DNA of 64,000 nucleotides, taken from contig NZ_CP025263.1 of assembly GCF_002843605.1 (NCBI RefSeq), forward strand, positions 2,137,501-2,201,500, given 5' to 3'. This DNA comes from Pseudomonas sp. S09G 359. Its GTDB lineage: Bacteria; Pseudomonadota; Gammaproteobacteria; Pseudomonadales; Pseudomonadaceae. Positions within the stretch are counted from its first letter, which is position 1. Every line of letters begins with the position of its first letter. This document shows positions 1 through 10,223 of this stretch, piece by piece. The translations under genes and the position numbers were made by a program. The notes below the pieces were generated by a model. The model saw only the letters and a list, made by a program, of their open reading frames with translations, was not told the DNA's origin and made no database searches.

Positions 1-1771
<1,771 letters not shown>

Positions 1772-1942
1772 TATAACACCCAAGCAATTTGCTTCTCCTG
1801 ATTTGGAAACAAAGAGGAGCATCAGATTGCGGTGTGTGAAGACGAAATGAACCGAAAGTTCGATCTCGCAAAAACACCGAAAGCTGTCACATACCCAATT
1901 TGCTGAAGCGAAGCCATCTGGCTACGACTCAGTACCCGAATT

Positions 1943-2059
1943 TCTTGACGACCATAGAGCATTGGAACCACCTGATCCCATCCCGAACTCAGTAGTGAAA
2001 CGATGCATCGCCGATGGTAGTGTGGGGTTTCCCCATGTGAGAGTAGGTCATCGTCAAGA
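1943..2059 (+). rRNA. rrf: 5S ribosomal RNA
   Basis: Canonical Pseudomonas 5S rRNA. TCTTGACGA at the 5' end pairs with TCGTCAAGA at the 3' end, and the core ACCTGATCCCATCCCGAACTC is present. It lies about 170 nt after the 23S end in the usual 23S-5S order, and is followed directly by a strong terminator. The exact mature ends are estimated from the closing stem. Confidence 0.95.
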
Positions 2060-2070
2060 TTAAATTCCAG

Positions 2071-2107
2071 AACCCCTGTTTGCTAACGCAAACAGGGGTT
2101 CTGTTTT
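2071..2107 (+). terminator. Rho-independent terminator of the rRNA operon
   Basis: A perfect 13-bp stem (AACCCCTGTTTGC / GCAAACAGGGGTT) with a TAAC loop at 2071-2100 is followed by CTGTTTTT. It lies 12 nt after the 5S rRNA. Confidence 0.93.
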
Positions 2108-2116
2108 TGGGTGGTC

Positions 2117-2161
2117 GTGTAGGAATCGAGCTTGCTCGCGATGGACGTTAACGATAACGCC
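2117..2161 (+). repeat. REP-like palindromic element
   Basis: GTGTAGGAATCGAGCTTGCTCGCGATGG contains the short palindrome CGAGCTTGCTCG and is followed by ACGTTAACGATAACGC. This is a common intergenic repeat form in fluorescent pseudomonads. It lies in the 312-bp gap between the rRNA terminator and mrdA. Apart from the start region of mrdA, I see nothing else clear in that gap. Confidence 0.6.
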
Positions 2162-2419
2162 TACTTCCTGATACGCCGCGAAAGTCCAATACAGCCCCTT
2201 CTCCCCTCAACCGTCCCTACGTTCTATATCCACAGCCTGCAGGCCTTTCTGAAGCCGAAAGCCGTTCTTTCCTGAAAAAAACACCACCATCAGCCTGCCG
2301 TTGGGGGAAATCGATGCAAAGTGTTTCTGCATTTTTGGTATGGTGCAGCACATTTTCACAAGGATTGATCTTTATCCGCAGGACGCGGCGTCGACCTTCT
2401 TCAACGAGATGCTGTAGAA

Positions 2420-4312
2420 ATGCCTGAACCGATACCGATCAAGGATCACGAAAAAGAAAACCGCCTGGTCAACAAGCGCCTGCTCGCCTGCGCGCTGCTG
2501 GTGATTGGCATCACTTGTGCCCTGGTAGGGCGTATGTATTTCCTGCAGGTGGTGCAGTACGACTACCACTCCACGATTTCCGAAAACAACCGGGTCCACG
2601 TCCTGCCCATCACGCCGACGCGCGGGTTGATCTATGACCGCAACGGCGTGGTGCTGGCCGACAATCGCCCCAGCTACAACCTGACCATCACCCGCGAGCG
2701 CACCACCGACCTCAAGGGCGAGTTGGACGCCATCGTCAATCTGCTGCACCTGCCGGCCGAAGACCGCGCCGTGTTCGACAAGGCGTTGAAACAGGCGCGC
2801 CACCCCTTCGTCCCGGTGACGCTGTTTTACGAGCTGACTGAAGAGCAGATCGCGGTGCTGGCCGTGAATGAGTTCCGCTTGCCCGGGGTAGACGTAGAAC
2901 CGCAGTTCGTCCGCCACTACCCGCTGGGCGCGCACTTCGCACATTCCATCGGCTATGTCGGACGGATCAACGAGAAAGAATCCAAGGCCCTCGACTCGGT
3001 GGAGTACCGCGGCACGCAGTCCATCGGTAAAACCGGGATCGAGCGTTTCTACGAGTCCGAGTTACACGGCCATGTCGGCTACGAAGAGGTCGAGACCAAC
3101 GCCCAAGGCCGCGTGCTGCGTGTGCTCAAACACACTGACCCGATCCCTGGCAAAAACATCGTCCTGAGCCTCGACGTCCACCTTCAGGAAGCGGCGGAAG
3201 AAGCCCTGGGTGATCGCCGTGGTTCGGTGGTGGCCCTCGACCCGCAAACCGGCGAAGTGCTGGCCATGGTCAGCAAGCCGAGTTTTGACCCGAACCTGTT
3301 CGTCACGGGTATCAGCTTCAAGGAATACGCCGCGCTGCATGACTCCATCGACCGGCCGTTGTTCAACCGTGTCCTCAGGGGGCTCTACGCGCCGGGCTCG
3401 ACCATCAAGCCGGAAGTGGCGATCGCTGGCCTCGACAGTGGTGTGGTCACCGCGCAAACCCGCGTGTTCGACCCCGGTTACTACCAACTCCCCGATTTTG
3501 ACCACAAATACCGTAACTGGAACCACAGCGGTGATGGCTGGGTGGACATGGACGCGGCGATCATGCGCTCCAACGACACCTACTTTTACGACCTAGCGCA
3601 CAAGCTCGGCATCGACCGCCTGCATGACTACCTGGCGGAGTTCGGCCTGGGCCAGAAAGTCTCCGTGGACATGTTCGAGGAGTCGGCCGGCCTGATGCCC
3701 TCCCAGGCCTGGAAGCGCGCAACGCGCCGCCAGCCCTGGTTCCCGGGTGAAACTGTGATCCTCGGCATTGGCCAGGGCTACATGCAAGTCACCCCGTTGC
3801 AATTGGCCCAGGCGACGGCGTTGATCGCCAACAAGGGCGTGTGGAACCGTCCGCACCTGGCCAAGACTATCAATGGCGTAGCGCCGGTAGACGAGAACCC
3901 GATGCCCAACGTAGTCCTCAAGGACCAGCGTGACTGGGAGCAGGTCAACCACGGTATGCAACTGGTGATGCACGACCCGCGCGGTATCGCCCGGGCTGCG
4001 GCGCAAGGCGCGCAATACCGCATTGCCGGCAAGAGCGGGACCGCGCAAGTGGTGGCGATCAAGCAGGGCGAGCGCTATGACCGTAACAAGACCCTTGAGC
4101 GCCATCGCGACAACGCCTTGTTTGTCGGCTTCGCCCCGGCGGAACATCCGAAAATCGTGATTTCGGTGATGATCGAAAACGGTGAGGCTGGCGGTCGCGT
4201 GGCGGGCCCGGTGGTGCGGCAGATCATGGACGCCTGGTTGCTCGATCAAGAAGGCCACCTGAAGCCGCAATATGCGACGCCGGCCAAGGCGCCGGGTGAC
4301 CCACGCGTCTGA
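2420..4312 (+). CDS. mrdA: Penicillin-binding protein 2 (peptidoglycan DD-transpeptidase), stand-alone copy
   Basis: 630 aa, the usual size for PBP2, which cross-links peptidoglycan during lateral wall growth in the elongasome. A cytoplasmic tail is followed by one membrane anchor (about residues 20-45), a dimerisation/pedestal region (TPTRGLIYDRNG near 66-76) and the transpeptidase domain. That domain has all three active-site motifs: STIK with nucleophile Ser327, SND at 384-386 and KSGT at 538-541. The gene is not next to rodA, mltB or rlpA, where the main PBP2 gene of Pseudomonas sits, so this is probably a second paralogue. It follows the rRNA operon and REP element, and converges with the GFA gene 1 bp away. 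Family is certain; paralogue status is inferred. Confidence 0.92.
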   Translation: MPEPIPIKDHEKENRLVNKRLLACALLVIGITCALVGRMYFLQVVQYDYHSTISENNRVHVLPITPTRGLIYDRNGVVLADNRPSYNLTITRERTTDLKGELDAIVNLLHLPAEDRAVFDKALKQARHPFVPVTLFYELTEEQIAVLAVNEFRLPGVDVEPQFVRHYPLGAHFAHSIGYVGRINEKESKALDSVEYRGTQSIGKTGIERFYESELHGHVGYEEVETNAQGRVLRVLKHTDPIPGKNIVLSLDVHLQEAAEEALGDRRGSVVALDPQTGEVLAMVSKPSFDPNLFVTGISFKEYAALHDSIDRPLFNRVLRGLYAPGSTIKPEVAIAGLDSGVVTAQTRVFDPGYYQLPDFDHKYRNWNHSGDGWVDMDAAIMRSNDTYFYDLAHKLGIDRLHDYLAEFGLGQKVSVDMFEESAGLMPSQAWKRATRRQPWFPGETVILGIGQGYMQVTPLQLAQATALIANKGVWNRPHLAKTINGVAPVDENPMPNVVLKDQRDWEQVNHGMQLVMHDPRGIARAAAQGAQYRIAGKSGTAQVVAIKQGERYDRNKTLERHRDNALFVGFAPAEHPKIVISVMIENGEAGGRVAGPVVRQIMDAWLLDQEGHLKPQYATPAKAPGDPRV

Positions 4313-4313
4313 G

Positions 4314-4715
4314 TCACGCCTTCCACTCGTCCCACTGCTCCAGGCCTGCATAGGCAAGCCAGGGCACATCGTGGGACGTCCAGATGTGCGAGGTGGGCAA
4401 CACGCCCGGGTCATCATCCAGCGTCGCCACCCGCACGATCACATGGGGCTGGTGCGCCCGTTCGGCTATCAGATGGGAGCCACAGCGCGAGCAGAAATGC
4501 CTGAGTTTGCCTGGCGACGATTCGAAGGACGACAGCAGCGCCTCGCCCTCGGTCCAGCGGAAATGCTCGCGCATCACCCCGGCGGTGGCCACAAACGCGG
4601 CGGCATGCACCTTGCGGCAGCTGTTGCAGTGGCAGTGGCTGATGGGCATGTCGAAGCGGTCGACCTGGTACTGCACGGCCTTGCAAAAACAACTTCCATG
4701 GAGCGTTGGGCTCAT
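4314..4715 (-). CDS. GFA (glutathione-dependent formaldehyde-activating enzyme/CENP-V fold) family protein
   Basis: 133 aa from an ATG at 4715, chosen over the longer frame to 4781 because the conserved fold starts there (MSPTLHGSCFCKAV). The zinc-binding cysteines of the Mss4-like/GFA fold are visible as CFC near the N-terminus, CHCNSC, and CSRCGSH towards the C-terminus. The protein is short and soluble, as usual for this family. Most Pseudomonas members have no proven substrate, and a formaldehyde-glutathione role should not be assumed. It is monocistronic and divergent from the FecI gene. Confidence 0.82.
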   Translation of the reverse strand: MSPTLHGSCFCKAVQYQVDRFDMPISHCHCNSCRKVHAAAFVATAGVMREHFRWTEGEALLSSFESSPGKLRHFCSRCGSHLIAERAHQPHVIVRVATLDDDPGVLPTSHIWTSHDVPWLAYAGLEQWDEWKA

Positions 4716-4818
4716 TACGTGCAACCTCTGAGGGGAGGGCGACAATCTACCTTCCACAGTCAGGCTTCGCATCACGATCATACAAGTGATTGCCCTTATT
4801 CCTGCATTGGTCTAAATT

Positions 4819-4837
4819 GCGAAGCGTTCTCATTAGC
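4819..4837 (+). promoter_or_regulatory. Possible Fur box upstream of fecI-like gene
   Basis: GCGAAGCGTTCTCATTAGC matches the 19-bp consensus GATAATGATAATCATTATC at about 11 positions, best in the right half (TCATTA). It lies 14 bp before the sigma-factor start, where Fur control of such genes is normal. The match is weak. Confidence 0.4.
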
Positions 4838-4850
4838 GCGCAATATCATT

Positions 4851-5381
4851 ATGCCTTTGTCTGCTATGCCTCGTCCTCTCCACGAACCTGTTGGCCAGCT
4901 CTACGGTGCCCATCACCGCTGGTTGGTGAGCTGGCTGCGTGCGCGCCTGGGTTGCTCCCAGCAGGCTGCAGACCTGGCTCAAGACACCTTTATCCGTTTG
5001 CTGCTGGCTGAACGCAATCAGCCTCTGGCGGCTGACTTGAAGGAACCCCGGCACTTTCTGGTGACCATTGCCAAGCGCGTGATGATCGACAGCTTCCGTC
5101 GTAAAGCCCTTGATAACGCTTATCTTCAGGCCTTGGCCGAACAACCACAGGGCTATGCCATCTCGCCGGAAGAGCGGTTGTTGATCATCGAAACCTTGCA
5201 GCGTCTTGACGCCATGCTGGATGGCCTGGGGCGCAAAGCCAAACGCGCCTTCTTGCTGTCCCAGTTGCAGGGGATGCCTTACAAGGACATTGCCGAACAG
5301 CTACAAGTGTCAGTGAGTTCGGTGACCAAATACATCGCCAAGGCCACCGAGCATTGCCTCATTTTTGCCCTGGAACATTGA
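4851..5381 (+). CDS. ECF sigma factor, FecI family (iron-starvation sigma factor)
   Basis: 176 aa from ATG 4851 (MPLSAMPRP; an in-frame ATG at 4866 is possible). Region 2 is seen as HHRWLVSWLRARLGC...AADLAQDTFIRLL, followed by the FLVTIAKRVMIDSFRR segment. Region 4 is GMPYKDIAEQLQVSVSSVTKYI, the helix-turn-helix that reads the -35 element. FecI-type sigma factors direct RNA polymerase to one TonB-receptor gene when the cognate receptor signals ligand through FecR. The stop at 5381 is 2 bp before the fecR-like start, so the pair is co-translated, and the receptor follows at 6434. The longer frame back to 4272 runs antisense to the GFA gene and is not real. Confidence 0.92.
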   Translation: MPLSAMPRPLHEPVGQLYGAHHRWLVSWLRARLGCSQQAADLAQDTFIRLLLAERNQPLAADLKEPRHFLVTIAKRVMIDSFRRKALDNAYLQALAEQPQGYAISPEERLLIIETLQRLDAMLDGLGRKAKRAFLLSQLQGMPYKDIAEQLQVSVSSVTKYIAKATEHCLIFALEH

Positions 5382-5383
5382 CG

Positions 5384-6334
5384 ATGGCCACTGATCGGCA
5401 ACGCCAGGCCCTTCGCGCGGCGGCGCAATGGGTCGCGCGTTTGGCCGCCGAGCCCGGTGACCCTGAGTTGCATGCGGCGTGGTCAACCTGGCGTGACGAC
5501 AGCGCGCTGAACCAATGGGCCTGGCAGCGCGTGGAAATTCTCCAGGGCCAACTCCAGTGCCTGCCCGGTGCGCTGGCTGTGAATGTGATGGGCGTCGCCG
5601 CCGATGATGCTCTGCGGCTGGGTCGCCGTGCCTTGCTCAAGGGCGTGATGATTGGGGCCGGTGTGAGCGCCATCGGGTGGTCCGGTTATCGACAGGCGCC
5701 GCAATGGATGGCGGACCAACGCACCACCACAGGCGAGCGTCACAGCCTGCGCCTGGACGATGGCACCCAACTGTCCCTCAACACTGCCAGTGCCGTGGAC
5801 ATCCGCTACACCGCCGAGCAACGCCTGTTGATCCTGCATGCCGGCGAAATCCTGGTCGACACCGCCTCCGACCCCCGGCCGTTTCGGGTGCGCAGCGCCC
5901 AGGGTGAAATGCGCGCGCTGGGCACGCGCTTTGACGTGCGCCAGTTCGACAGCTTCACGAGCATGAGCGTGTTGCAACACGCGGTGGCGGTGCGCCTGGG
6001 CGTCGAGCCTGCAGAAACCGTGGTCACCGCCGGCCACAGCGTCACCTTTGATAGCCAGCGCATGCTGACCCTCAACACCAACGAGGCAGGTGCCGGCGCC
6101 TGGGCGCAAGGACGCCTGATCGTCGATAACTGGCGGTTGGACCGCCTCGTGGCCGAGTTGGGGCGTTACCGTCCGGGTTATCTGGGATGCGCCACCGACA
6201 TCGCTCATCTCACGGTATCGGGCGCTTATTCGCTGGATGACATCGACCTTGCCCTCAATGCGCTGACTCATGCGCTGCCGGTGCGCGTCATTTCAAGTAC
6301 GCGCTACTGGACCACACTGGCCGCGCTCGCCTGA
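5384..6334 (+). CDS. FecR-family anti-sigma factor / signal transducer
   Basis: 316 aa from ATG 5384, which is 2 bp after the sigma gene. The cytoplasmic N-terminal DUF4880-like helices (AAAQWVARLAAEPGDPELHAA) bind the sigma factor. A single transmembrane segment lies near residues 80-100 (GVMIGAGVSAIGW), followed by the periplasmic FecR domain (DDGTQLSLNTASAVDIRY, LHAGEILVDT, FRVRSAQGEMRALGTRFDV). The C-terminal part resembles the STN-contacting region (LTVSGAYSLDDIDLALNAL). It relays occupancy of the receptor at 6434 to the sigma factor. Its stop codon overlaps the Fur box for the receptor gene. Confidence 0.93.
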   Translation: MATDRQRQALRAAAQWVARLAAEPGDPELHAAWSTWRDDSALNQWAWQRVEILQGQLQCLPGALAVNVMGVAADDALRLGRRALLKGVMIGAGVSAIGWSGYRQAPQWMADQRTTTGERHSLRLDDGTQLSLNTASAVDIRYTAEQRLLILHAGEILVDTASDPRPFRVRSAQGEMRALGTRFDVRQFDSFTSMSVLQHAVAVRLGVEPAETVVTAGHSVTFDSQRMLTLNTNEAGAGAWAQGRLIVDNWRLDRLVAELGRYRPGYLGCATDIAHLTVSGAYSLDDIDLALNALTHALPVRVISSTRYWTTLAALA

Positions 6335-6351
6335 TATTGAAAATAATTATC
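6333..6351 (+). promoter_or_regulatory. Fur box upstream of TonB receptor gene
   Basis: GATATTGAAAATAATTATC matches GATAATGATAATCATTATC at 16 of 19 positions by eye. It lies 82 bp before the receptor start and overlaps the last bases of the fecR-like gene, so the receptor probably has its own iron-repressed promoter. Confidence 0.8.
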
Positions 6352-6433
6352 AAACGCCGTTGTCGATTTGCCCCACCTCGTTCGACTCCTCCTGCAAACC
6401 CCCTTTATTCGTTTCGAGTCATCAGGAGTCAAC

Positions 6434-8932
6434 ATGCGCGCAGGGTCTATTTCAGTCGCCAATCAACCCCTTTGGTCATTTCGCAAAAAGCCCTTGCAGG
6501 TCGCGTTGTTTGGCGTGTCGCTGATGGTGCAGTACGCGCTGCTGGCGCCGTTGTTTGCGGCGGGGTCAAGCGTTATGGCGGCGAGCCAGCCGCCGACTTT
6601 TGCGATCGCTGCCGGCCCGTTAGGTGCGGTGTTGAGCCGATTCGCCAGCGATGCAGGCGTGGTGTTGTCCTTCGATTCCGGCCTGACAGCGGGCAAGCAA
6701 AGCGCCGGCCTGCAGGGTGCCTACAGCGTTGAGCAAGGGTTTGCCCAACTGTTGGTGGGCAGCAATCTGGCCCTGGCCGCGAATAACGATGGCAGTTACA
6801 GCCTGGTGCCTCAGGCCGGTGGCGGGGCCTTGAGCCTTGGGGTCACCAGCATCAATGCCGAAGGGCTGGGCCTTACCACCGAAAACAGCGGTTCCTACAC
6901 CACGGGTGCGACCAGTACCGCGACCAAGTTACCGTTGTCGCTGCGTGAAACACCGCAGTCGGTGAGTGTGGTCACCCGCCAGCTGATGGATGACCAGCAC
7001 CTGTCTACGCTCAACGAGGTGCTGAGCTTCACGCCCGGCATCAGCAGCAACCATCGGGACAGTGAGCGTTATTCCTTCTACTCCCGTGGCTTTGAGATCC
7101 AGAACTTCCAGTACGATGGTATTCCGTCCCAGGTCGCCAACGAATCACAGCAGTACACCGGCGCAATTTCCGACATGGCGATTTACGACCGCGTCGAGGT
7201 GGTGCGCGGCGCCACCGGGTTGATGAGTGGTGCGGGCACGCCGTCCGCCACCATCAACCTGGTGCGCAAGCGCCCGACCAAAGACTTCCAGGCCTACATT
7301 TCGGCAGAAGCGGGTGCATGGGACCGCTACCGCTCCGAAGTCGATGTGTCTGGCCCGCTGACCGACACCGGCAATGTGCGCGGCCGCTTTGTCGCGGCGT
7401 ACCAAAAGCAGAATTCCTTCATCGACTGGTACAAGCAAGACAAGCGCGTGATGTATGGCGCGCTGGACATCGACCTGAATGACAGCACCACCCTGCGCAC
7501 CAGCCTGGATTACCAGAACAACAATGCCGATGGCACCAGCTACGGGCATATTCCGTTGTTCTACAACAATGGCCGTCAGACCGACTTTTCCCGCTCATTC
7601 AATCCGGCTTCGCGCTCCAGCTACATGGACAACACCAGCTACACCTTCACCACCCTGCTGGAGCATCGACTGGAGAATGACTGGAGCCTCAAGACGGCCT
7701 ACAGCCATCAGTATTCCTACCGCAAGGGGCAGGGCGCTTCCGCCAGTGGCAGCTACCCGGACCCGCTCACCGGCCAGGGCGCCAAGGCGTTCATCTACCG
7801 CCTGGACAGTTACCAGACCCAGGACACGCTGGACGTTTACGCCAATGGCCCGTTCCAGCTGGCTGGCCGCGAGCATGAGTTGGTGGTCGGCGCCAGCTCC
7901 TCGCGCACGCATCTGAATTATCCGAACTACAGCAGCACCCTGGCCGACCAGGACAATGATTATGGCGACGTGGACAATATCTTCACGTGGGACGGCCGCC
8001 AGTATGGGCGCCGCGCCTACAAGGAGGTCGGCGGCACAGTGACCACCCTGCAACAGACCGGTGTGTATGGCGCGCTGCGTCTGAAACCGATCGACCCGCT
8101 GACGCTGATTCTCGGCACCCGTGTCAGTTGGTGGAAGCAACTCGATGAGGTGACCACTGAAGACCCCCACGCGAAAGCGACCGACGAAACCAAGAAAAGC
8201 GCAGTCGTGACGCCTTACGCGGGAATCATCTACGACCTCAACGACACCTACTCGGTCTACGCCAGCTATACCAATATCTTCTTGCCGCAGACGTTCTATA
8301 AAACCGCCTCCGGTGGCTCGCTCGCACCGCTTGAGGGGGATAACTACGAGATCGGCCTCAAGGGCGAGTTCTTCGAGGGGGCGTTGAACGCGAGCATCGC
8401 CGTGTTCGATATCGAGCAGAAAAACACCCCGACCAGTTCGGGCAGCGATGCCAGTGGCAAAACGGTGTACAAGGCCATCGCTGGCACCACCACGCGCGGT
8501 GTCGAAACCGAGATTTCCGGTGAACTCGCTGCCGGCTGGAATGTATTCGGTGGTTATACCTACCGCGAGTCTCACGACAAGGACGGCGAGCGTGTACAGG
8601 TCAACCAGCCGATCAACCTGTTCAAGCTCGGCACCACGTACCGGCTGCCAGGTGCCCTGGAGCGCTTGACGGTCGGTGGTAATGTCGCCTGGCAAAGCGA
8701 GATGTACGCCACCACGCAGATCAACTACACCGGGCCGAACTATAAGGCGGTGCAGGACCCGTTCGCCGTCGTGGGGCTGCTGGCAAATTACCAGGTGGAC
8801 GAGCATCTGTCGGTGGGCCTGAACGTCAACAACCTGTTCGACAAGAAATACTACGACGGCATGGGCACGTTCAACTCGGGCTCCTACGGCGAGCCGCGCA
8901 ATGCAATGGTCAACGCCAAGTGGAAGTTCTGA
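6434..8932 (+). CDS. TonB-dependent siderophore receptor with N-terminal STN signalling domain
   Basis: 832 aa from ATG 6434, chosen because AGGAGT lies 5 bp upstream and a signal-peptide-like hydrophobic stretch follows. A long signal peptide (about residues 1-52) is followed by an STN domain (FAIAAGPLGAVLSRFASDAG...LVGSNLALAANNDGSY). Next come the plug (LRETPQSVSVVTRQLMDDQ, YDRVEVVRGATGLMSG) and the 22-strand barrel, ending in a TonB-receptor C-terminus with terminal Phe (VNAKWKF). It imports a ferric siderophore and, through STN, signals to the FecR/FecI pair upstream. It resembles the FpvA/FoxA/FiuA group; the ligand cannot be read from sequence. A Fur box precedes it. Confidence 0.93.
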   Translation: MRAGSISVANQPLWSFRKKPLQVALFGVSLMVQYALLAPLFAAGSSVMAASQPPTFAIAAGPLGAVLSRFASDAGVVLSFDSGLTAGKQSAGLQGAYSVEQGFAQLLVGSNLALAANNDGSYSLVPQAGGGALSLGVTSINAEGLGLTTENSGSYTTGATSTATKLPLSLRETPQSVSVVTRQLMDDQHLSTLNEVLSFTPGISSNHRDSERYSFYSRGFEIQNFQYDGIPSQVANESQQYTGAISDMAIYDRVEVVRGATGLMSGAGTPSATINLVRKRPTKDFQAYISAEAGAWDRYRSEVDVSGPLTDTGNVRGRFVAAYQKQNSFIDWYKQDKRVMYGALDIDLNDSTTLRTSLDYQNNNADGTSYGHIPLFYNNGRQTDFSRSFNPASRSSYMDNTSYTFTTLLEHRLENDWSLKTAYSHQYSYRKGQGASASGSYPDPLTGQGAKAFIYRLDSYQTQDTLDVYANGPFQLAGREHELVVGASSSRTHLNYPNYSSTLADQDNDYGDVDNIFTWDGRQYGRRAYKEVGGTVTTLQQTGVYGALRLKPIDPLTLILGTRVSWWKQLDEVTTEDPHAKATDETKKSAVVTPYAGIIYDLNDTYSVYASYTNIFLPQTFYKTASGGSLAPLEGDNYEIGLKGEFFEGALNASIAVFDIEQKNTPTSSGSDASGKTVYKAIAGTTTRGVETEISGELAAGWNVFGGYTYRESHDKDGERVQVNQPINLFKLGTTYRLPGALERLTVGGNVAWQSEMYATTQINYTGPNYKAVQDPFAVVGLLANYQVDEHLSVGLNVNNLFDKKYYDGMGTFNSGSYGEPRNAMVNAKWKF

Positions 8933-8948
8933 AGTAAGTAGCAACACC

Positions 8949-8974
8949 AATGCGCGACCGAAAGGTTGCGCATT
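8949..8974 (+). terminator. Hairpin after the TonB receptor gene (possible terminator)
   Basis: AATGCGCGACC-GAAA-GGTTGCGCATT forms an 11-bp stem (one G-T pair) with a GNRA-type loop, 16 bp after the receptor stop. There is no U-run, so it may be a weak terminator or an mRNA 3'-end stabiliser. Confidence 0.5.
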
Positions 8975-9011
8975 GTTCGATGTCGCCTACTGTCAATGGA
9001 GGAGGTGACTT

Positions 9012-9479
9012 ATGCACGTATTAGATCGCATAGAACGAAAAGTCTTGCTCAACGCTTCACGTAAACAGGTCTGGGAAGCGCTCACCAACGCCGAGCAATT
9101 CGGCAACTGGTTTGGGATTGCCCTCAAGGGCAACACCTTTGAAGCAGGGCAAACCATCGAGGCGCCCATCACGTATCCGGGTTACGAGCATGTGGTCTGG
9201 AAAGCCAGGATCGAACGTATCCTGCCGCAAACACTGTTCTCTTTCTGGTGGCATCCCTTCGCGGTCGAGCAGGGCGTCGATTACGACCAGGAAACGCCCA
9301 CATTGGTGGAGTTCACCATCGAGGACCGCGCGCCGGGCATTCTGCTGCGGGTGGTCGAGTCCGGCTTTGACGGGGTACCCGAGGCCCGCCGCCAGAAGGC
9401 GTTCAAAATGAACTCGCGTGGTTGGGACGAGCAAATGGGCAACATCGAAAACTACCTCAGCCAGGCCCGCCAGGCCTGA
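9012..9479 (+). CDS. SRPBCC/AHSA1-like ligand-binding domain protein
   Basis: 155 aa, a single START/Bet v1-like fold. It begins with the family signature IERKVLLNASRKQVWEALTNAEQFGNWFG and ends with a C-terminal helix (RGWDEQMGNIENYLSQAR). Such proteins bind hydrophobic ligands or act as Aha1-like partners; the ligand is unknown. A strong GGAGGAGG ribosome-binding site precedes the ATG. In some bacteria these genes pair with an ArsR regulator, but none is adjacent here. A shared bidirectional terminator follows. Confidence 0.85.
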   Translation: MHVLDRIERKVLLNASRKQVWEALTNAEQFGNWFGIALKGNTFEAGQTIEAPITYPGYEHVVWKARIERILPQTLFSFWWHPFAVEQGVDYDQETPTLVEFTIEDRAPGILLRVVESGFDGVPEARRQKAFKMNSRGWDEQMGNIENYLSQARQA

Positions 9480-9483
9480 CGCC

Positions 9484-9509
9484 AACGGGCATCATTATTG
9501 ATGCCCGTT
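9484..9509. terminator. Bidirectional terminator between convergent genes
   Basis: A perfect 10-bp inverted repeat, AACGGGCATC / GATGCCCGTT, with a 6-nt AT-rich loop fills the gap between the convergent SRPBCC gene and the periplasmic-protein gene. Confidence 0.75.
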
Positions 9510-9519
9510 GTCGTTGCCG

Positions 9520-10107
9520 TCAGCCCTCGTGGGCGGTAGTGATTTCCAGGGTATCGGTAAAGGTCACCAACACGCTCTGGCCGACCTTGAGGGTTTTGAG
9601 GCCCGCCTGGATTTCCGGTTTCTCCACGTTCAACACTTTGGTCGCGCCGGCTGGGTTCTCCAGGGTGACCTGGTTTTTCTTCAAGTCGATATGGGTGATC
9701 TTCAGCTGCACCTGCACCTGGCGGAAAGCTGCGCCGCCGGGGTTGGGGTTATCGGCGGTGGCGCGGATCACGCCGGTTTTTTCGCTGGCGTCCGGCGCAC
9801 CTTTGTCCACGTCGGTGTCCAGTACGGCGGCGACCGAATGCGTGGTCAGTACCTTGACCTGGTCGCCGACCTTGAGGTGGCCCAGGTCCTTGGCGGCATC
9901 GGTGAGTTGCACATGCACCTGGCCACCGTCGGCGCCCTGGAGCACCACCCGATGCTTGGCGGCATCCACGGCCAGCACTTTGGTGGTCACTTCATCGGCT
10001 TCGAGGGTTTTGGACAGCGGAATATCGGCGGCCAAGGCACTGAGGTTGCCGGCGGCCAGCAACGTGACCAGGGCGATCGCTTGGCGAAGGGGGCGAGCTA
10101 CTTTCAT
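9520..10107 (-). CDS. Periplasmic protein of unknown function
   Basis: 195 aa. A signal peptide is clear (two positive residues, then ALVTLLAAGNLSALAA with cleavage near residue 27). The mature part is made of two similar beta-rich halves: VTTKVLAVDAAKHRVVLQGADGG...LKVGDQVKV, and ITHIDLKKNQVTLENPAGA...LKVGQSVLVTF. Each ends in an LKVGD/Q-V element, suggesting an internal duplication of a small beta-barrel module. No catalytic motif is seen. It lies 116 bp from, and in the same direction as, the TonB receptor at 10224-12452, so an envelope or uptake-related role is possible but not shown. Confidence 0.75.
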   Translation of the reverse strand: MKVARPLRQAIALVTLLAAGNLSALAADIPLSKTLEADEVTTKVLAVDAAKHRVVLQGADGGQVHVQLTDAAKDLGHLKVGDQVKVLTTHSVAAVLDTDVDKGAPDASEKTGVIRATADNPNPGGAAFRQVQVQLKITHIDLKKNQVTLENPAGATKVLNVEKPEIQAGLKTLKVGQSVLVTFTDTLEITTAHEG

Positions 10108-10223
10108 TTAAGGGACTTCCATGTGAGAGGAGCCCTGAGTCTAGTGGAGGCGTGTAGATACACAAATGCGCGGTGGTGGTAGGGCACAACGGGTGGCCGT
10201 TACCGCGGCCACCCGTTGGGGGG

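Noticed and set aside
1943..2059. GGAACC in the 5S gene as an hrp box
   Set aside because: GGAACC is followed by CACC directly and has no CCACNNA at 15-16 nt; it is part of conserved 5S sequence.
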